From NCBI RefSeq assembly GCF_003711805.1, contig NZ_QXCP01000002.1, positions 30,376 to 94,375 on the forward strand: 64,000 bases of DNA, given 5' to 3'. Below, piece by piece: positions 17,857 to 24,657 of the stretch; within the stretch, counting starts at the first letter, position 1; each line of letters opens with the position of its first letter. The stretch is from Brachybacterium sp. EE-P12 (lineage in GTDB: Bacteria > Actinomycetota > Actinomycetes > Actinomycetales > Dermabacteraceae). Under the pieces are notes generated by a model. The model ran no database searches. It was given only the letters and a program-made list of their open reading frames with translations, and was not told the DNA's origin. A program made the position numbers and the translations under genes.

Positions 17857-19230
17857 TCAGCCGGAGACCCGGCGCGCTTCCGCCGTCTCATCCGTGCGCT
17901 CTTCGATCGTCGCTTCAGGCTCCTCCTCTTCCCCGCCGCCGCGGAGCACTTGAAGGAGGGGCCGGTCGGCGGTCTCGAGCTCGTCGCCCTGCTCCTGGCC
18001 GGAGAAGGCGTTCTCGAGATGCATCTGAGCCTTCTCGGCGTGCTCGGAGAGCTCGAAGGCGCGGATCAGCTCCTCGGCATCGATGCTGGGCCTGACGCTC
18101 TCGTACTGCGTCCCGTCCAAGGTCTTCAGCATCGCCTCGAGCACGACCTGCGCACCTTCGGGGGGCACAGCCATTCCGACCTGGCGACGGACGCTCGGAG
18201 TCCCCCCGAAGAACTGGAACCAGTCGGGGAACGTCTGCAGGCGTGCTCGCTCTCGATTGGTGAGAGCCCGCGGCTCTTCCCAGTGGTACATGTGCGTACC
18301 GCCGCCGCCGGAGCCGGTCACCGTGTAGGAGGGCTCGTCTCGAGCGAGCCGCCGATAGATGTTGCTCAGCGTGACGCCCTTGACGTTGAGACGCAGGGAC
18401 TCGTCCTTGAAGTTCGTGTTGAAAGCGTTCTTGCCGGCAGGAATGGCGTCGAGGCGGTCCACCACCGACTGGCGGTGCTTGATCCGGGTGTTGTTATACG
18501 CCTCGGGATGGATCGGGTCCTTCTCGATCGCTTCCCACGCGGTCTTCTGCTGCGCCTTGTAGGGCGTCGTCGGCTCCGGGACTCGGAACCCTCGATCCAG
18601 CTTCTCGGACACATCCCGACGGATCCCGGTGATGATGAAGCGGTGCCGCCGCTGCGGGAGCCCGTACTCCTCGAACTTGTAGAGGTGGGCGACGAGCTCG
18701 TACTCGAGGTCCTCATCGCCCGCCTCCGCCTCAGCGCCGTAGAACTCGGTGAAGTGCGAGTCCGTGCGGGCTGCGGCGCCGGGACGTCGGAGGGCCGAGA
18801 GGATCTTCCCGAACGCCATACCGCCGTTGGCCTTCGACAGTCCGGAGACGTTCTCCGCGATGAACCAGTCCGGCTCGTGGAGAGCCAGGGCGTGGACTCC
18901 GAACGTGTAGAGGGCGCCGTAGTCGCCGTCCAGCCCCTTGTGCTCGCCGACGGTGCTGAAGTCGTTGCACGGGAAGCCGAAGGCGAACGCATTGAACTTC
19001 GGGACCTTCCGCAGGTCGAAGTCTCTGACGTCAGCGGTGAAGACGGTGCCCTCGCCGGCGCCCTCGATGTTCTCGCGATAGGTGCGGGCAGTGTCAGGGT
19101 GGTACTCCACGGCCCAGCCGTGGCGGATCGAGGAGCCTCCGGCGCCCGAGATCCTCTTGCTCGCATCCTCCGCGCCGAGTGCGATCCCGCCTGGGCCGCT
19201 GAACATCTCGCCCAGCACGTAGTCCGGCAC
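17857..19230 (-). CDS. dcm: DNA (cytosine-5-)-methyltransferase
   Basis: A 457-residue C5-MTase. Motif I is MFSGPGGIALGAE (9-21), motif IV is GFPCNDFS with the catalytic Cys88, motif VI is FIAENVSGLS (Glu126), motif VIII is LPQRRHRFIITGI, and the C-terminal motifs IX-X are RLARDEPSYTVTG and RRQVGMAVPPEGA. It transfers methyl groups to cytosine in a target sequence that cannot be read here. Residue 89 after the catalytic Cys is Asn rather than the usual Gln (PCN instead of PCQ). The GTG start at 19230 has GGAGGTGGCTTC in front. It is the first gene of the leftward operon, and presumably methylates host DNA to protect it from the downstream nucleases. Confidence 0.93.
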   Translation of the reverse strand: MPDYVLGEMFSGPGGIALGAEDASKRISGAGGSSIRHGWAVEYHPDTARTYRENIEGAGEGTVFTADVRDFDLRKVPKFNAFAFGFPCNDFSTVGEHKGLDGDYGALYTFGVHALALHEPDWFIAENVSGLSKANGGMAFGKILSALRRPGAAARTDSHFTEFYGAEAEAGDEDLEYELVAHLYKFEEYGLPQRRHRFIITGIRRDVSEKLDRGFRVPEPTTPYKAQQKTAWEAIEKDPIHPEAYNNTRIKHRQSVVDRLDAIPAGKNAFNTNFKDESLRLNVKGVTLSNIYRRLARDEPSYTVTGSGGGGTHMYHWEEPRALTNRERARLQTFPDWFQFFGGTPSVRRQVGMAVPPEGAQVVLEAMLKTLDGTQYESVRPSIDAEELIRAFELSEHAEKAQMHLENAFSGQEQGDELETADRPLLQVLRGGGEEEEPEATIEERTDETAEARRVSG

Positions 19231-19483
19231 GAAGCCACCTCCGAAGTTCTTCTCTCGTATCGAGCAGCCTATACCTGACGAAGCCCCGATAGGGGGACGC
19301 CGTGATCCTGTGGACAGTCCTCGTCAATGGGCGGCGTGCTGCTTCCCTGCCTGTGAGCAGCATACTGTCCCGCAGCCCCGACATTCGAGTCGGTACGTGA
19401 TGCGTCACTCGAGGTCAGAGGAGCTTTGCGTGCTGGCGGTCCGTCGTTGAGCAGAATCGTCGGGCCCCTGCCATGATCACGCC

Positions 19484-20090
19484 ATGAACAAGGCGGACCT
19501 GCTGAAGCTGTCCAACCACGAGATCGAATTCCGGGCCATCGAGGCCGTCGAGCGCGCCGCAGGACGGACACCCGTCGACTTGCGCAGCAGGAAGGACGCC
19601 CTGGTCGGCGTCGCGTCCGTCGACTACGTCACGGGCGAGAAGCGCCTGATCGAGATCAAGGCCTTCGGCGGCGCCGGCCGCGGCGATTTTCTATGGCTGG
19701 AGCCCAGCCAGGTCAAGGGCTTCGAAGAGGAACTCGACGCACACCTCTACATCGTCACGAACGTCCGCTCGGCGGATCCGTCGACGATCCGGATCCTCGA
19801 CGCAGCTGCGCGAGAGGCTCAGGAAGAAGCGCGAGAAGCATTACTTCGAGGCGCCGATGTCCGTCGCCGTCTACGACGACCTCGTCGCGAATGCCTCAGC
19901 ACTGCCCGCCCTGGACGGCACCGGCTTCCTCCTGCAGATCCTGGACGGCGTCCTCGCCCTGCACGAGCGCGGCTTTCCCCGCACCCGCTTCGCGGCGACA
20001 TGGGCGCCCGACGGGCTCCACGTCCGCCTGCACGTCGGCCGCGAGGGCGTGTTGATCAAGAGGTTCCGCTCCTCGGTGGGTGAGTCTTGA
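19484..20090 (+). pseudogene. NO VEIN (DUF3883)-domain protein, frameshifted and next to an IS
   Basis: The frame starting at ATG 19484 encodes a C-terminal-type NO VEIN domain: EAVERAAGRTPVDLRSRKDA, KRLIEIKAFGGAGRG with an ExK, FLWLEPSQVKGFEEE and LYIVTNVR. At about 19795-19803 sense jumps to the next frame, which continues with QLRERLRKKREKHYFEAPMS and DDLVANASALPALDGTGFLL up to the stop at 20088-20090. The junction needs a one-base insertion (or two-base loss), so the gene is broken, or the base is a sequencing error. The last residues (SSVGES) may come from the adjoining insertion sequence, which suggests a disrupted 3' end too. It is divergent from the methyltransferase gene and is probably part of the same defence island. 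Confidence 0.7.
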
Positions 20091-20093
20091 ACG

Positions 20094-20483
20094 GTGACGC
20101 GACAGGAGATCTCTGACGAGGTGTGGGCCGTGATGGAGCCGTTGATGCCGACGGTGACCGGTCGGTCGCGGCCGTGGACGGATCACCGGCTCGCTATCGA
20201 GGGGATGGCGTGGAAGTACCGGACCGGTGCGCCGTGGCGTGACGTTCCGGAACGGTTCGGGAAGTGGAACTCGATCTACAAGCGGTTCAACCGGTGGGCC
20301 GGGGACGGCACCTGGCAGAAGCTGCTCACCGAGGTGCAGAAGCAGGCCGACGCCGCTGGGGAAATCGACTGGGTCGTCTCGATCGACTCCACGATCGCGC
20401 GCGTGCATCAGCACGGCGCGACCCTCGCCCGGGACACAGGGGGCTGTGCCGAATCACAAGAATCCGTGGTCCGAGCCGCCTGA
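20094..20483 (+). CDS. IS5-family transposase, N-terminal frame
   Basis: A 129-residue product from GTG 20094. It contains the IS5 N-terminal domain (EISDEVWAVMEPLMP, then YRTGAPWRDVPERFGKWNSI) and the first catalytic Asp in VVSIDSTIARVHQHGA. After RDTGG the frame runs into unrelated residues and stops at 20483, while the true continuation lies in the +1 frame. Full-length transposase therefore needs a ribosomal frameshift near a run of five G at 20439-20443. The ribosome site just before it is weak. Confidence 0.85.
   Translation: MTRQEISDEVWAVMEPLMPTVTGRSRPWTDHRLAIEGMAWKYRTGAPWRDVPERFGKWNSIYKRFNRWAGDGTWQKLLTEVQKQADAAGEIDWVVSIDSTIARVHQHGATLARDTGGCAESQESVVRAA
20439..20443 (+). other. Candidate translational frameshift site (GGGGG)
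   Basis: A run of five G, in the context ACA-GGG-GGC of the upstream frame, lies exactly where protein similarity passes to the +1 frame (CAG-GGG-GCT). Such G or A runs are used by IS elements of this group to make a fused transposase. A +1 (or -2) shift is required here; whether it is programmed or a mutation cannot be told. Confidence 0.5.
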
Positions 20484-20979
20484 TCACGGGATCGGACGCT
20501 CCCGCGGCGGGCTGACGACCAAACTGCACCTGGTCTGCGACGGCCGCGGCCGGCCGCTGAGCATGATGATCACCGCCGGGAACATCAACGACACCACGAT
20601 GATGAGCGCGGTGCTGGAGAACATCCGCGTTCCCCGCGACGGGAAGGGCCGCCCCCGCACCCACCCCGACCGGGTGCTCGCCGACAAGGGGTACCCCTCA
20701 AGGGCGAACCGCGCCTGGCTCCGCGACCGGAGGATCGCGGCGACCATCCCCGAGCGGGACGACCAGATCGCGCACCGCCGCAAGAAGCCGGGCCGGCCGA
20801 TCGCTTTCGGCGACAAGCAGAAGGAACGCTACAAGGGACGCAACGTCGTAGAACGCTGCTTCAACCGTCTCAAGCAGTGGCGCGGCATCGCGATGCGCTC
20901 GGACAAACTCGCCCGCAACTACCGAGCCGCCGTCAGCCTCGCCGCGGCGCTGATCTGGATCAAGACCGATCTCCGCTGA
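20443..20979 (+). CDS. IS5-family transposase, C-terminal (catalytic) frame
   Basis: This frame supplies the rest of the DDE transposase: IGRSRGGLTTKLHLVCDGRG, the second Asp in DRVLADKGYPSRANR, and the catalytic Glu in NVVERCFNRLKQWRGIAMR, ending AAALIWIKTDLR. It has no credible start of its own; the given left coordinate is the frameshift point, and the frame is open from further left. Many relatives extend a few residues beyond this end, so the right end of the element may be lost. The last 20 bases overlap the converging thioredoxin-like gene. Confidence 0.85.
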   Translation, partial: AVPNHKNPWSEPPDHGIGRSRGGLTTKLHLVCDGRGRPLSMMITAGNINDTTMMSAVLENIRVPRDGKGRPRTHPDRVLADKGYPSRANRAWLRDRRIAATIPERDDQIAHRRKKPGRPIAFGDKQKERYKGRNVVERCFNRLKQWRGIAMRSDKLARNYRAAVSLAAALIWIKTDLR

Positions 20980-21289
20980 GCGCTTCGCGCTCCTGCAGCG
21001 TGCGCTCAAGCTGTCCCACCGTCGGCGCACCCGCAAAGCCGCGCTCGGTCAGATAGACCCTGCACGCCAAGTCGGCAGTGTTCCCCTGGGACGGGAACAA
21101 GTCCTGACCGTCCAGAAGAATCGTGGGCGAGCCCGCGAAACCAGAGCTCACCGCCTCAGCCTCGGTGCGGATCAACACGAACTCCACCGGAACATCGCCC
21201 CGTCCGATCGAGTCGAGCACCAGCCGTACTCGATCGCCCGCCTCCTGCCAATTCGGGCAATCCTCGATATGCAGCACCTGGATCTTCAC
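20960..21289 (-). CDS. Thioredoxin-like small protein (mercury-locus type)
   Basis: A 109-residue protein with GTG start at 21289. The N-terminal MKIQVLHIEDCPNW, the central GFAGSPTILLDGQDLFP and CRVYLTERGFAGAPTVGQLE match a thioredoxin-fold family that keeps a single Cys (EDCPNW) instead of the CxxC pair. Relatives are often annotated as thioredoxin-family or DF-family proteins and frequently lie near MerR-regulated metal genes; no such gene is present here. The last residues (about SGDRS) are encoded in transposase sequence, so the insertion element has replaced the native C-terminus. The core fold is intact, and the protein may still function. Confidence 0.8.
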   Translation of the reverse strand: MKIQVLHIEDCPNWQEAGDRVRLVLDSIGRGDVPVEFVLIRTEAEAVSSGFAGSPTILLDGQDLFPSQGNTADLACRVYLTERGFAGAPTVGQLERTLQEREALSGDRS

Positions 21290-21362
21290 ACGCCCATTCT
21301 CCCGCGCAACTCACGGCGGCTGGCCACCCCGCACCTTCTTGATCAACACGCCCGAGTCGGAG

Positions 21363-21638
21363 ATGCCTGGCGACGCTCCCCAAGCGACGACCTCGGATCT
21401 GATCCTCTCCACCTTGCTCGACGACGAGCAGCGCGGGGCCCGCGAGTTCGCAGGCATCATGATCCCCGCCTGGTGGACGCGGGACCAGGTCGCCGCTCAG
21501 CTCCTCGCCGCGCTCCCGTCGATGGAGCCGGCCGGCGACGACCCCGAATGCCGGGACCACCTGCGCGAGCTCTACGAGCGCCACCGTGCGGCGGGCACGC
21601 TTCCGCTCACCGATGACGAGGGCGGCGCCTGGGGCTGA
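21363..21638 (+). CDS. Small hypothetical protein
   Basis: A 91-residue frame starting MPGDAPQATTSDLILSTLLD, with FAGIMIPAWWTRDQVAAQLL and ECRDHLRELYERHRAAGTL. The composition is protein-like and helical, but no family is recognised and the ribosome site (GTCGGAG directly before ATG) is badly spaced. It sits between the thioredoxin-like gene, which diverges from it, and the permease remnant. The opposite strand also has an open frame here, but with less protein-like composition. Confidence 0.45.
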   Translation: MPGDAPQATTSDLILSTLLDDEQRGAREFAGIMIPAWWTRDQVAAQLLAALPSMEPAGDDPECRDHLRELYERHRAAGTLPLTDDEGGAWG

Positions 21639-21646
21639 GCCCGGAA

Positions 21647-21661
21647 GGCCGCCCGTCGGCC
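21647..21661. terminator. Weak stem-loop beyond the permease remnant
   Basis: GGCCG at 21647-21651 pairs with CGGCC at 21657-21661 around a 5-base loop, just after the small hypothetical gene (stop 21638) and beyond the end of the leftward permease remnant. The stem is short, and its function as a terminator is uncertain. Confidence 0.3.
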
Positions 21662-21674
21662 GTGCGCGTCGGTG

Positions 21675-21928
21675 TCACCGCCCGGCCCGCACCCCGAGCA
21701 CCCACGCCCCCACCAGCGCCACGACGATCCCGTTCAGCGGCGCGATCCCGATGCCGTACTCGTTCGACACCCACGCCACCACGCACCCGGCCGCGTACGG
21801 CACGAGCGCCTGCCAGCGCACCTTCTCGGTCAGCGTCGACAGCGGCGGCTGCCCGCTCCGCCAGCGGGCGATCCAGTCGCCGATGAGCACGCCGCCGACC
21901 GGCGGGATGAGGATGCCGATCAGGCTGA
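21675..21928 (-). pseudogene. 3' fragment of a cytosine permease gene (duplicate copy)
   Basis: These bases repeat the 3' end of the intact permease gene at 23362-24657 almost base for base (offset 1693) with about six differences in 250. They encode the last ~80 residues (IGILIPPVGGVLIGDWIARW to VRAG) and stop two codons earlier (VRAGR instead of VRAGRRV). Homology ends sharply at about 21928, where unrelated low-GC sequence starts. There is no start codon or upstream part, so this is a remnant. Its own downstream sequence differs from that of the intact copy. Confidence 0.9.
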
Positions 21929-21969
21929 TGCTCCGCGCACGACGCTGAAGTATTATCCTGTAACCCTTG

Positions 21970-22527
21970 CTATTCGACGTGCCAGTCCCACCGTCCCGCT
22001 GTCGACTTTGTGGATTTTTTGTCAGCTCGCCGACCTTTATCGCGATATGGAAATAGGCTTCTCGCGACCACCCATAGTATTCCAATTATCTCGACAACCG
22101 AGGCGCTCATCCAGGCGATCATTAGAGTGGGGTCAAGGGTCTTTGGCTGCCATATCAGATAGATGCCGAAGTAGACATTCGAGATGACAAGTTGGAGAGC
22201 AACGAGCGCAATGGCCCAATAGGCGACTATTTTGCGTAGCCTCTGGTCCTGCTTGCGGCCATCGTTCTTGAGCTTCTCTTTGCGTGCCTTATTGACGGCC
22301 TGAGCATCGATTGTTTCGGCTTCGTCGCTGCGAGGGGGTGATCCCGCCTCCCGATGGATCTTGCTCCCGCTTTTGCCGCCGGACTTGAGCTGGTCCTCTA
22401 GGTTCTGTGCAAGTTGGAGATCGCGCTCAACCGCTGAGCCGAGGTCGGCTTCTTCCCGGTCGGCGTTGGGGGATAGGCCGCTTTCGACGAAGCTCTCGTA
22501 TTCCTCTGTTCGTAAGCGCTTTGCCAT
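21970..22527 (-). CDS. Membrane protein paired with an ImmA-type peptidase
   Basis: A 185-residue protein from ATG 22527. The N-terminal ~100 residues are charged and probably helical or disordered (KRLRTEEYESFVESGLSPNA, then DLQLAQNLEDQLKSGGKSGS). Two membrane helices follow at about 106-128 (IVAYWAIALVALQLVISNVY) and 137-157 (MIAWMSASVVEIIGILWVVA), with a short basic tail. No family is recognised. The start lies one base after the stop of the ImmA-like gene, so the two are coupled. Codon use is A/T-rich like its partner, unlike the neighbours. It could be a substrate or effector of the peptidase; this is inference. Confidence 0.7.
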   Translation of the reverse strand: MAKRLRTEEYESFVESGLSPNADREEADLGSAVERDLQLAQNLEDQLKSGGKSGSKIHREAGSPPRSDEAETIDAQAVNKARKEKLKNDGRKQDQRLRKIVAYWAIALVALQLVISNVYFGIYLIWQPKTLDPTLMIAWMSASVVEIIGILWVVARSLFPYRDKGRRADKKSTKSTAGRWDWHVE

Positions 22528-22528
22528 G

Positions 22529-23017
22529 TCACTTGAGCCCGAGATTGGCGAGGCGGAACTCAAGAGATTGTTTGGATACGTTGTACTTAGTTGCCATATC
22601 GCTCAAAGACTTTCCCATCCCCCAATCCTTTGCCACAATGTGGGCAGGCATCAGGAGGTCGGCTGCAAAGCGATTGGCGAAACGCTCTTCGGGGTCGGTT
22701 CCTTGGCTTGCTAAGGCTGCGCGCTCCTCGACATATCCCATCGGTCCGTCATCCCTATGCCGCATGAAGTGGCCGATTTCATGGGCGAGAGTAAATCGTT
22801 GACGCCGGGGGTGGTCTGCCGAGTTCAGGTATGCGCGCACTGTCGACTCCCCTTCTTCCTTCAAAAGAAAGCCCGCCGTGTCCGATGGTAGCGGAGTGAT
22901 TATGACTTCAATATTTAGCCGCTGGGCAATGACGAATGGGTCGATTGGGAAGCGCACCCTTCCGTTGATATTCCAGTGCTCATTGCGAACGTCGCGGGCG
23001 AGCTGTGATGTGGTCAT
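22529..23017 (-). CDS. ImmA/IrrE-family metallopeptidase
   Basis: A 162-residue protein with the zinc-peptidase motif RFTLAHEIGHFMRHR (HExxH at 79-83) and the downstream EERFANRFAADLLMP that supplies the third ligand Glu, both hallmarks of the ImmA/IrrE (COG2856) family. Members cleave repressors in mobile elements (ImmA acts on ImmR in ICEBs1) or act in stress responses. The C-terminus (LSDMATKYNVSKQSLEFRLANLGL) is the helix-turn-helix-like tail common in the family. An almost perfect ribosome site (AAGGAGGTGGAGTA) precedes the ATG. No XRE-type repressor gene is adjacent, which is unusual. Low GC and flanking permease repeats mark it as acquired. Confidence 0.9.
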   Translation of the reverse strand: MTTSQLARDVRNEHWNINGRVRFPIDPFVIAQRLNIEVIITPLPSDTAGFLLKEEGESTVRAYLNSADHPRRQRFTLAHEIGHFMRHRDDGPMGYVEERAALASQGTDPEERFANRFAADLLMPAHIVAKDWGMGKSLSDMATKYNVSKQSLEFRLANLGLK

Positions 23018-23361
23018 TACTCCACCTCCTTTGAATTAAGAGGGAACGGGACCGACCATGGTGGCGATCTAGGCGAATTGCCAGCACTCTCAGTCTCCGA
23101 TTAGAGGCTGGCAGTTCTGTGTAGAAAGTTCGCCTGGGTTGACATCGTAGCAGTGCTTGACAGACTGTGCGGGATGCTGTATACGGGCAGGTCCGGGCGG
23201 TCGGTGGGTTGCATCTTGCCGGATACGCTCCCTAGAGATCGGCTGGCCAGGTCAGCGTGCGTCAGTCGAAGCTTTGGAATGGCGCTTGCCTCTTTCTGCT
23301 ACGACTCTGAGTGTTGACCAGAGTTAACGTTTGAGCGGAGCGCCGCAAGCAGCTTGCGGAG
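23018..23361. other. A/T-rich upstream region of the ImmA-like gene
   Basis: About 340 bases between the leftward ImmA-like gene and the leftward permease gene. It should hold the promoter of the ImmA/membrane pair, but no clear -35/-10 was found. A partly symmetric GTTGACCAGAGTTAAC lies at about 23313-23328. The permease terminator hairpin (23343-23359) is at the right edge. No gene is seen. Confidence 0.45.
23343..23359 (-). terminator. Hairpin after the cytosine permease gene
   Basis: CCGCAAGC pairs with GCTTGCGG over eight bases with a one-base centre (realistically seven pairs and a three-base loop), starting three bases after the permease stop. No T-run follows on the leftward strand. 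The truncated permease copy at 21675 lacks this hairpin. Confidence 0.45.
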
Positions 23362-24657
23362 TCAGACTCGTCGCCCGGCCCGCACCCCCAGCACCCACGC
23401 CCCCACCAGCGCCACCACGATCCCGTTCAGCGGCGCGATCCCGATGCCGTACTCGTTCGACACCCACGCCACCACGCACCCGGCCGCGTACGGCACGAGC
23501 GCCTGCCAGCGCACCTTCTCGGTCAGCGTCGACAGCGGCGGCTGCCCGCTCCGCCACCGCGCGATCCAGTCGCCGATGAGCACCCCGCCGACCGGCGGGA
23601 TGAGGATGCCGATGAGGCTGAGGTAGCCCACGATGTGCCCCTCGACGCCGAGCAGCGCCAGCACGGTGCCGATGGCGACGCCGCCGATGATGAAGGGGCC
23701 CTTGCGCCTCGCGTTCGCGAGCTCGGCCCCGGCGACGCCGAAGGCGTAGGCGGCATCCGCGTTGGACTTCCACAGGTTGCCGAACAGGAAGAACAGGCCC
23801 CAGCCGATCATGCCCATGCCCAGCAGCAGCGTGGTGAAGTCGCCCTCGCCGAACGCGAGCGCGGAGACGGCGCCGAAGAACACCATCAGCCCGTTGCCGA
23901 TCACGAAGCCGAGCCCGCAGGCGATGACGGCGTCGCGGCCGCGCCTCGCGAACCGGGTCCAGTTCGCGGCCTGCGTGCCGGCGGAGGCGAAGGTGCCCAC
24001 CACGGTCGTCACGGCCGCGGCCCAGGTCATGGAGGTGGTGGGAGCGATGTCGAACAGGCCCCGCCAGCCGCCCACCTCGGTGAGCGCGAGCGCGGTGATC
24101 CAGAAGGCGAGCACCAGGATCAGCGGCGTCGAGATCAGCGAGACCCAGTACATGCCCTCGTAGCCGTACAGCGCCGTGAGCATCATCAGGGCGGAGACGC
24201 CGATCATCACCAGCGCCGGGGCCCAGGCGCTCTCCCATCCGAAGGCGAGCGCGGTCATCTGCCCGATCGAGCCGACCGCCACCCCGTACCAGCCGATCTG
24301 CGTGCCGCCCAGCAGTACGGAGACGAGCTTCGAGCCAGCGGTGCCGAAGGTGTACCTCGACATGACCACGGTGGTCAGCCCGGTGCGGGCGCCGAGGAAG
24401 CCGATCGCGGCGACGTACGCGCCGAGCACCAGCGAGCCCACCAGCAGCACGGCCAGGAATTCGGAGAAGCGGAAGGCCGCGCCGATGGAGGCGCCGGCCA
24501 TGAGCGTCGGCGCGAAGACGGTGAAGCCGATCAGCACCACCGAGATCGAGACCACGCCCCGCCGTGCGGAGGCGGGGACGGGCGTGACGGGGTAGTCAGG
24601 ATCGACTGCGTCGACGGGCCGCCCCTCCGCCTCCTCGCGCAGCTCCGCCGCGGTCAC
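23362..24657 (-). CDS. codB: Cytosine/purine permease (NCS1 family, CodB-like)
   Basis: A 431-residue membrane transporter with about twelve helices. Characteristic parts are SARRGVVSISVVLIGFTVFA, LGARTGLTTVVMSRYTFG, GTQIGWYGVAVGSIGQ and IGILIPPVGGVLIGDW, as in CodB-type nucleobase:cation symporters. It probably imports cytosine or a related base through the cell membrane. The ATG overlaps the stop of the neighbouring cytosine-deaminase-like gene by four bases, so uptake and deamination are coupled. Its last ~250 bases are duplicated at 21679-21928. Because the two copies differ at several bases, this 3' end may be a hybrid created by recombination with a related strain. Confidence 0.9.
   Translation of the reverse strand: MTAAELREEAEGRPVDAVDPDYPVTPVPASARRGVVSISVVLIGFTVFAPTLMAGASIGAAFRFSEFLAVLLVGSLVLGAYVAAIGFLGARTGLTTVVMSRYTFGTAGSKLVSVLLGGTQIGWYGVAVGSIGQMTALAFGWESAWAPALVMIGVSALMMLTALYGYEGMYWVSLISTPLILVLAFWITALALTEVGGWRGLFDIAPTTSMTWAAAVTTVVGTFASAGTQAANWTRFARRGRDAVIACGLGFVIGNGLMVFFGAVSALAFGEGDFTTLLLGMGMIGWGLFFLFGNLWKSNADAAYAFGVAGAELANARRKGPFIIGGVAIGTVLALLGVEGHIVGYLSLIGILIPPVGGVLIGDWIARWRSGQPPLSTLTEKVRWQALVPYAAGCVVAWVSNEYGIGIAPLNGIVVALVGAWVLGVRAGRRV
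23372..23621. repeat. Direct repeat, right copy (in the cytosine permease gene)
   Basis: About 250 bases match 21679-21928 in the same orientation with about six substitutions. Together they bracket a 1.4-kb low-GC segment that carries the ImmA-like pair. Matching ends at about 23621 toward the permease interior and close to the stop codon on the other side. Confidence 0.9.

Larger units (their letters stand above)
20070..20979 (+). mobile_element. IS5-family (IS427-like) insertion sequence, probably 3'-truncated
   Basis: A single transposase is spread over two frames (20094-20483 and 20443-20979), as in the IS427 group of the IS5 family. The left end is somewhere near GGGTGAGTCTTGAAC (about 20078-20092), but no matching inverted repeat is seen on the right. 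The transposase terminates abruptly as IKTDLR and the sequence runs straight into the 3' end of a thioredoxin-like gene. Exact ends and target duplications could not be defined, so the coordinates are approximate. Confidence 0.75.

Noticed and set aside
17820..17891. Upstream start for the Vsr-like gene
   Set aside because: It would overlap the methyltransferase gene and add an Arg-rich extension not found in the family. ATG 17819 fits the family N-terminus better.
21123..21362. Upstream extension of the small hypothetical gene at 21363
   Set aside because: It is antisense to the thioredoxin-like gene and shows no protein-like pattern. The shorter form is the only reasonable one.
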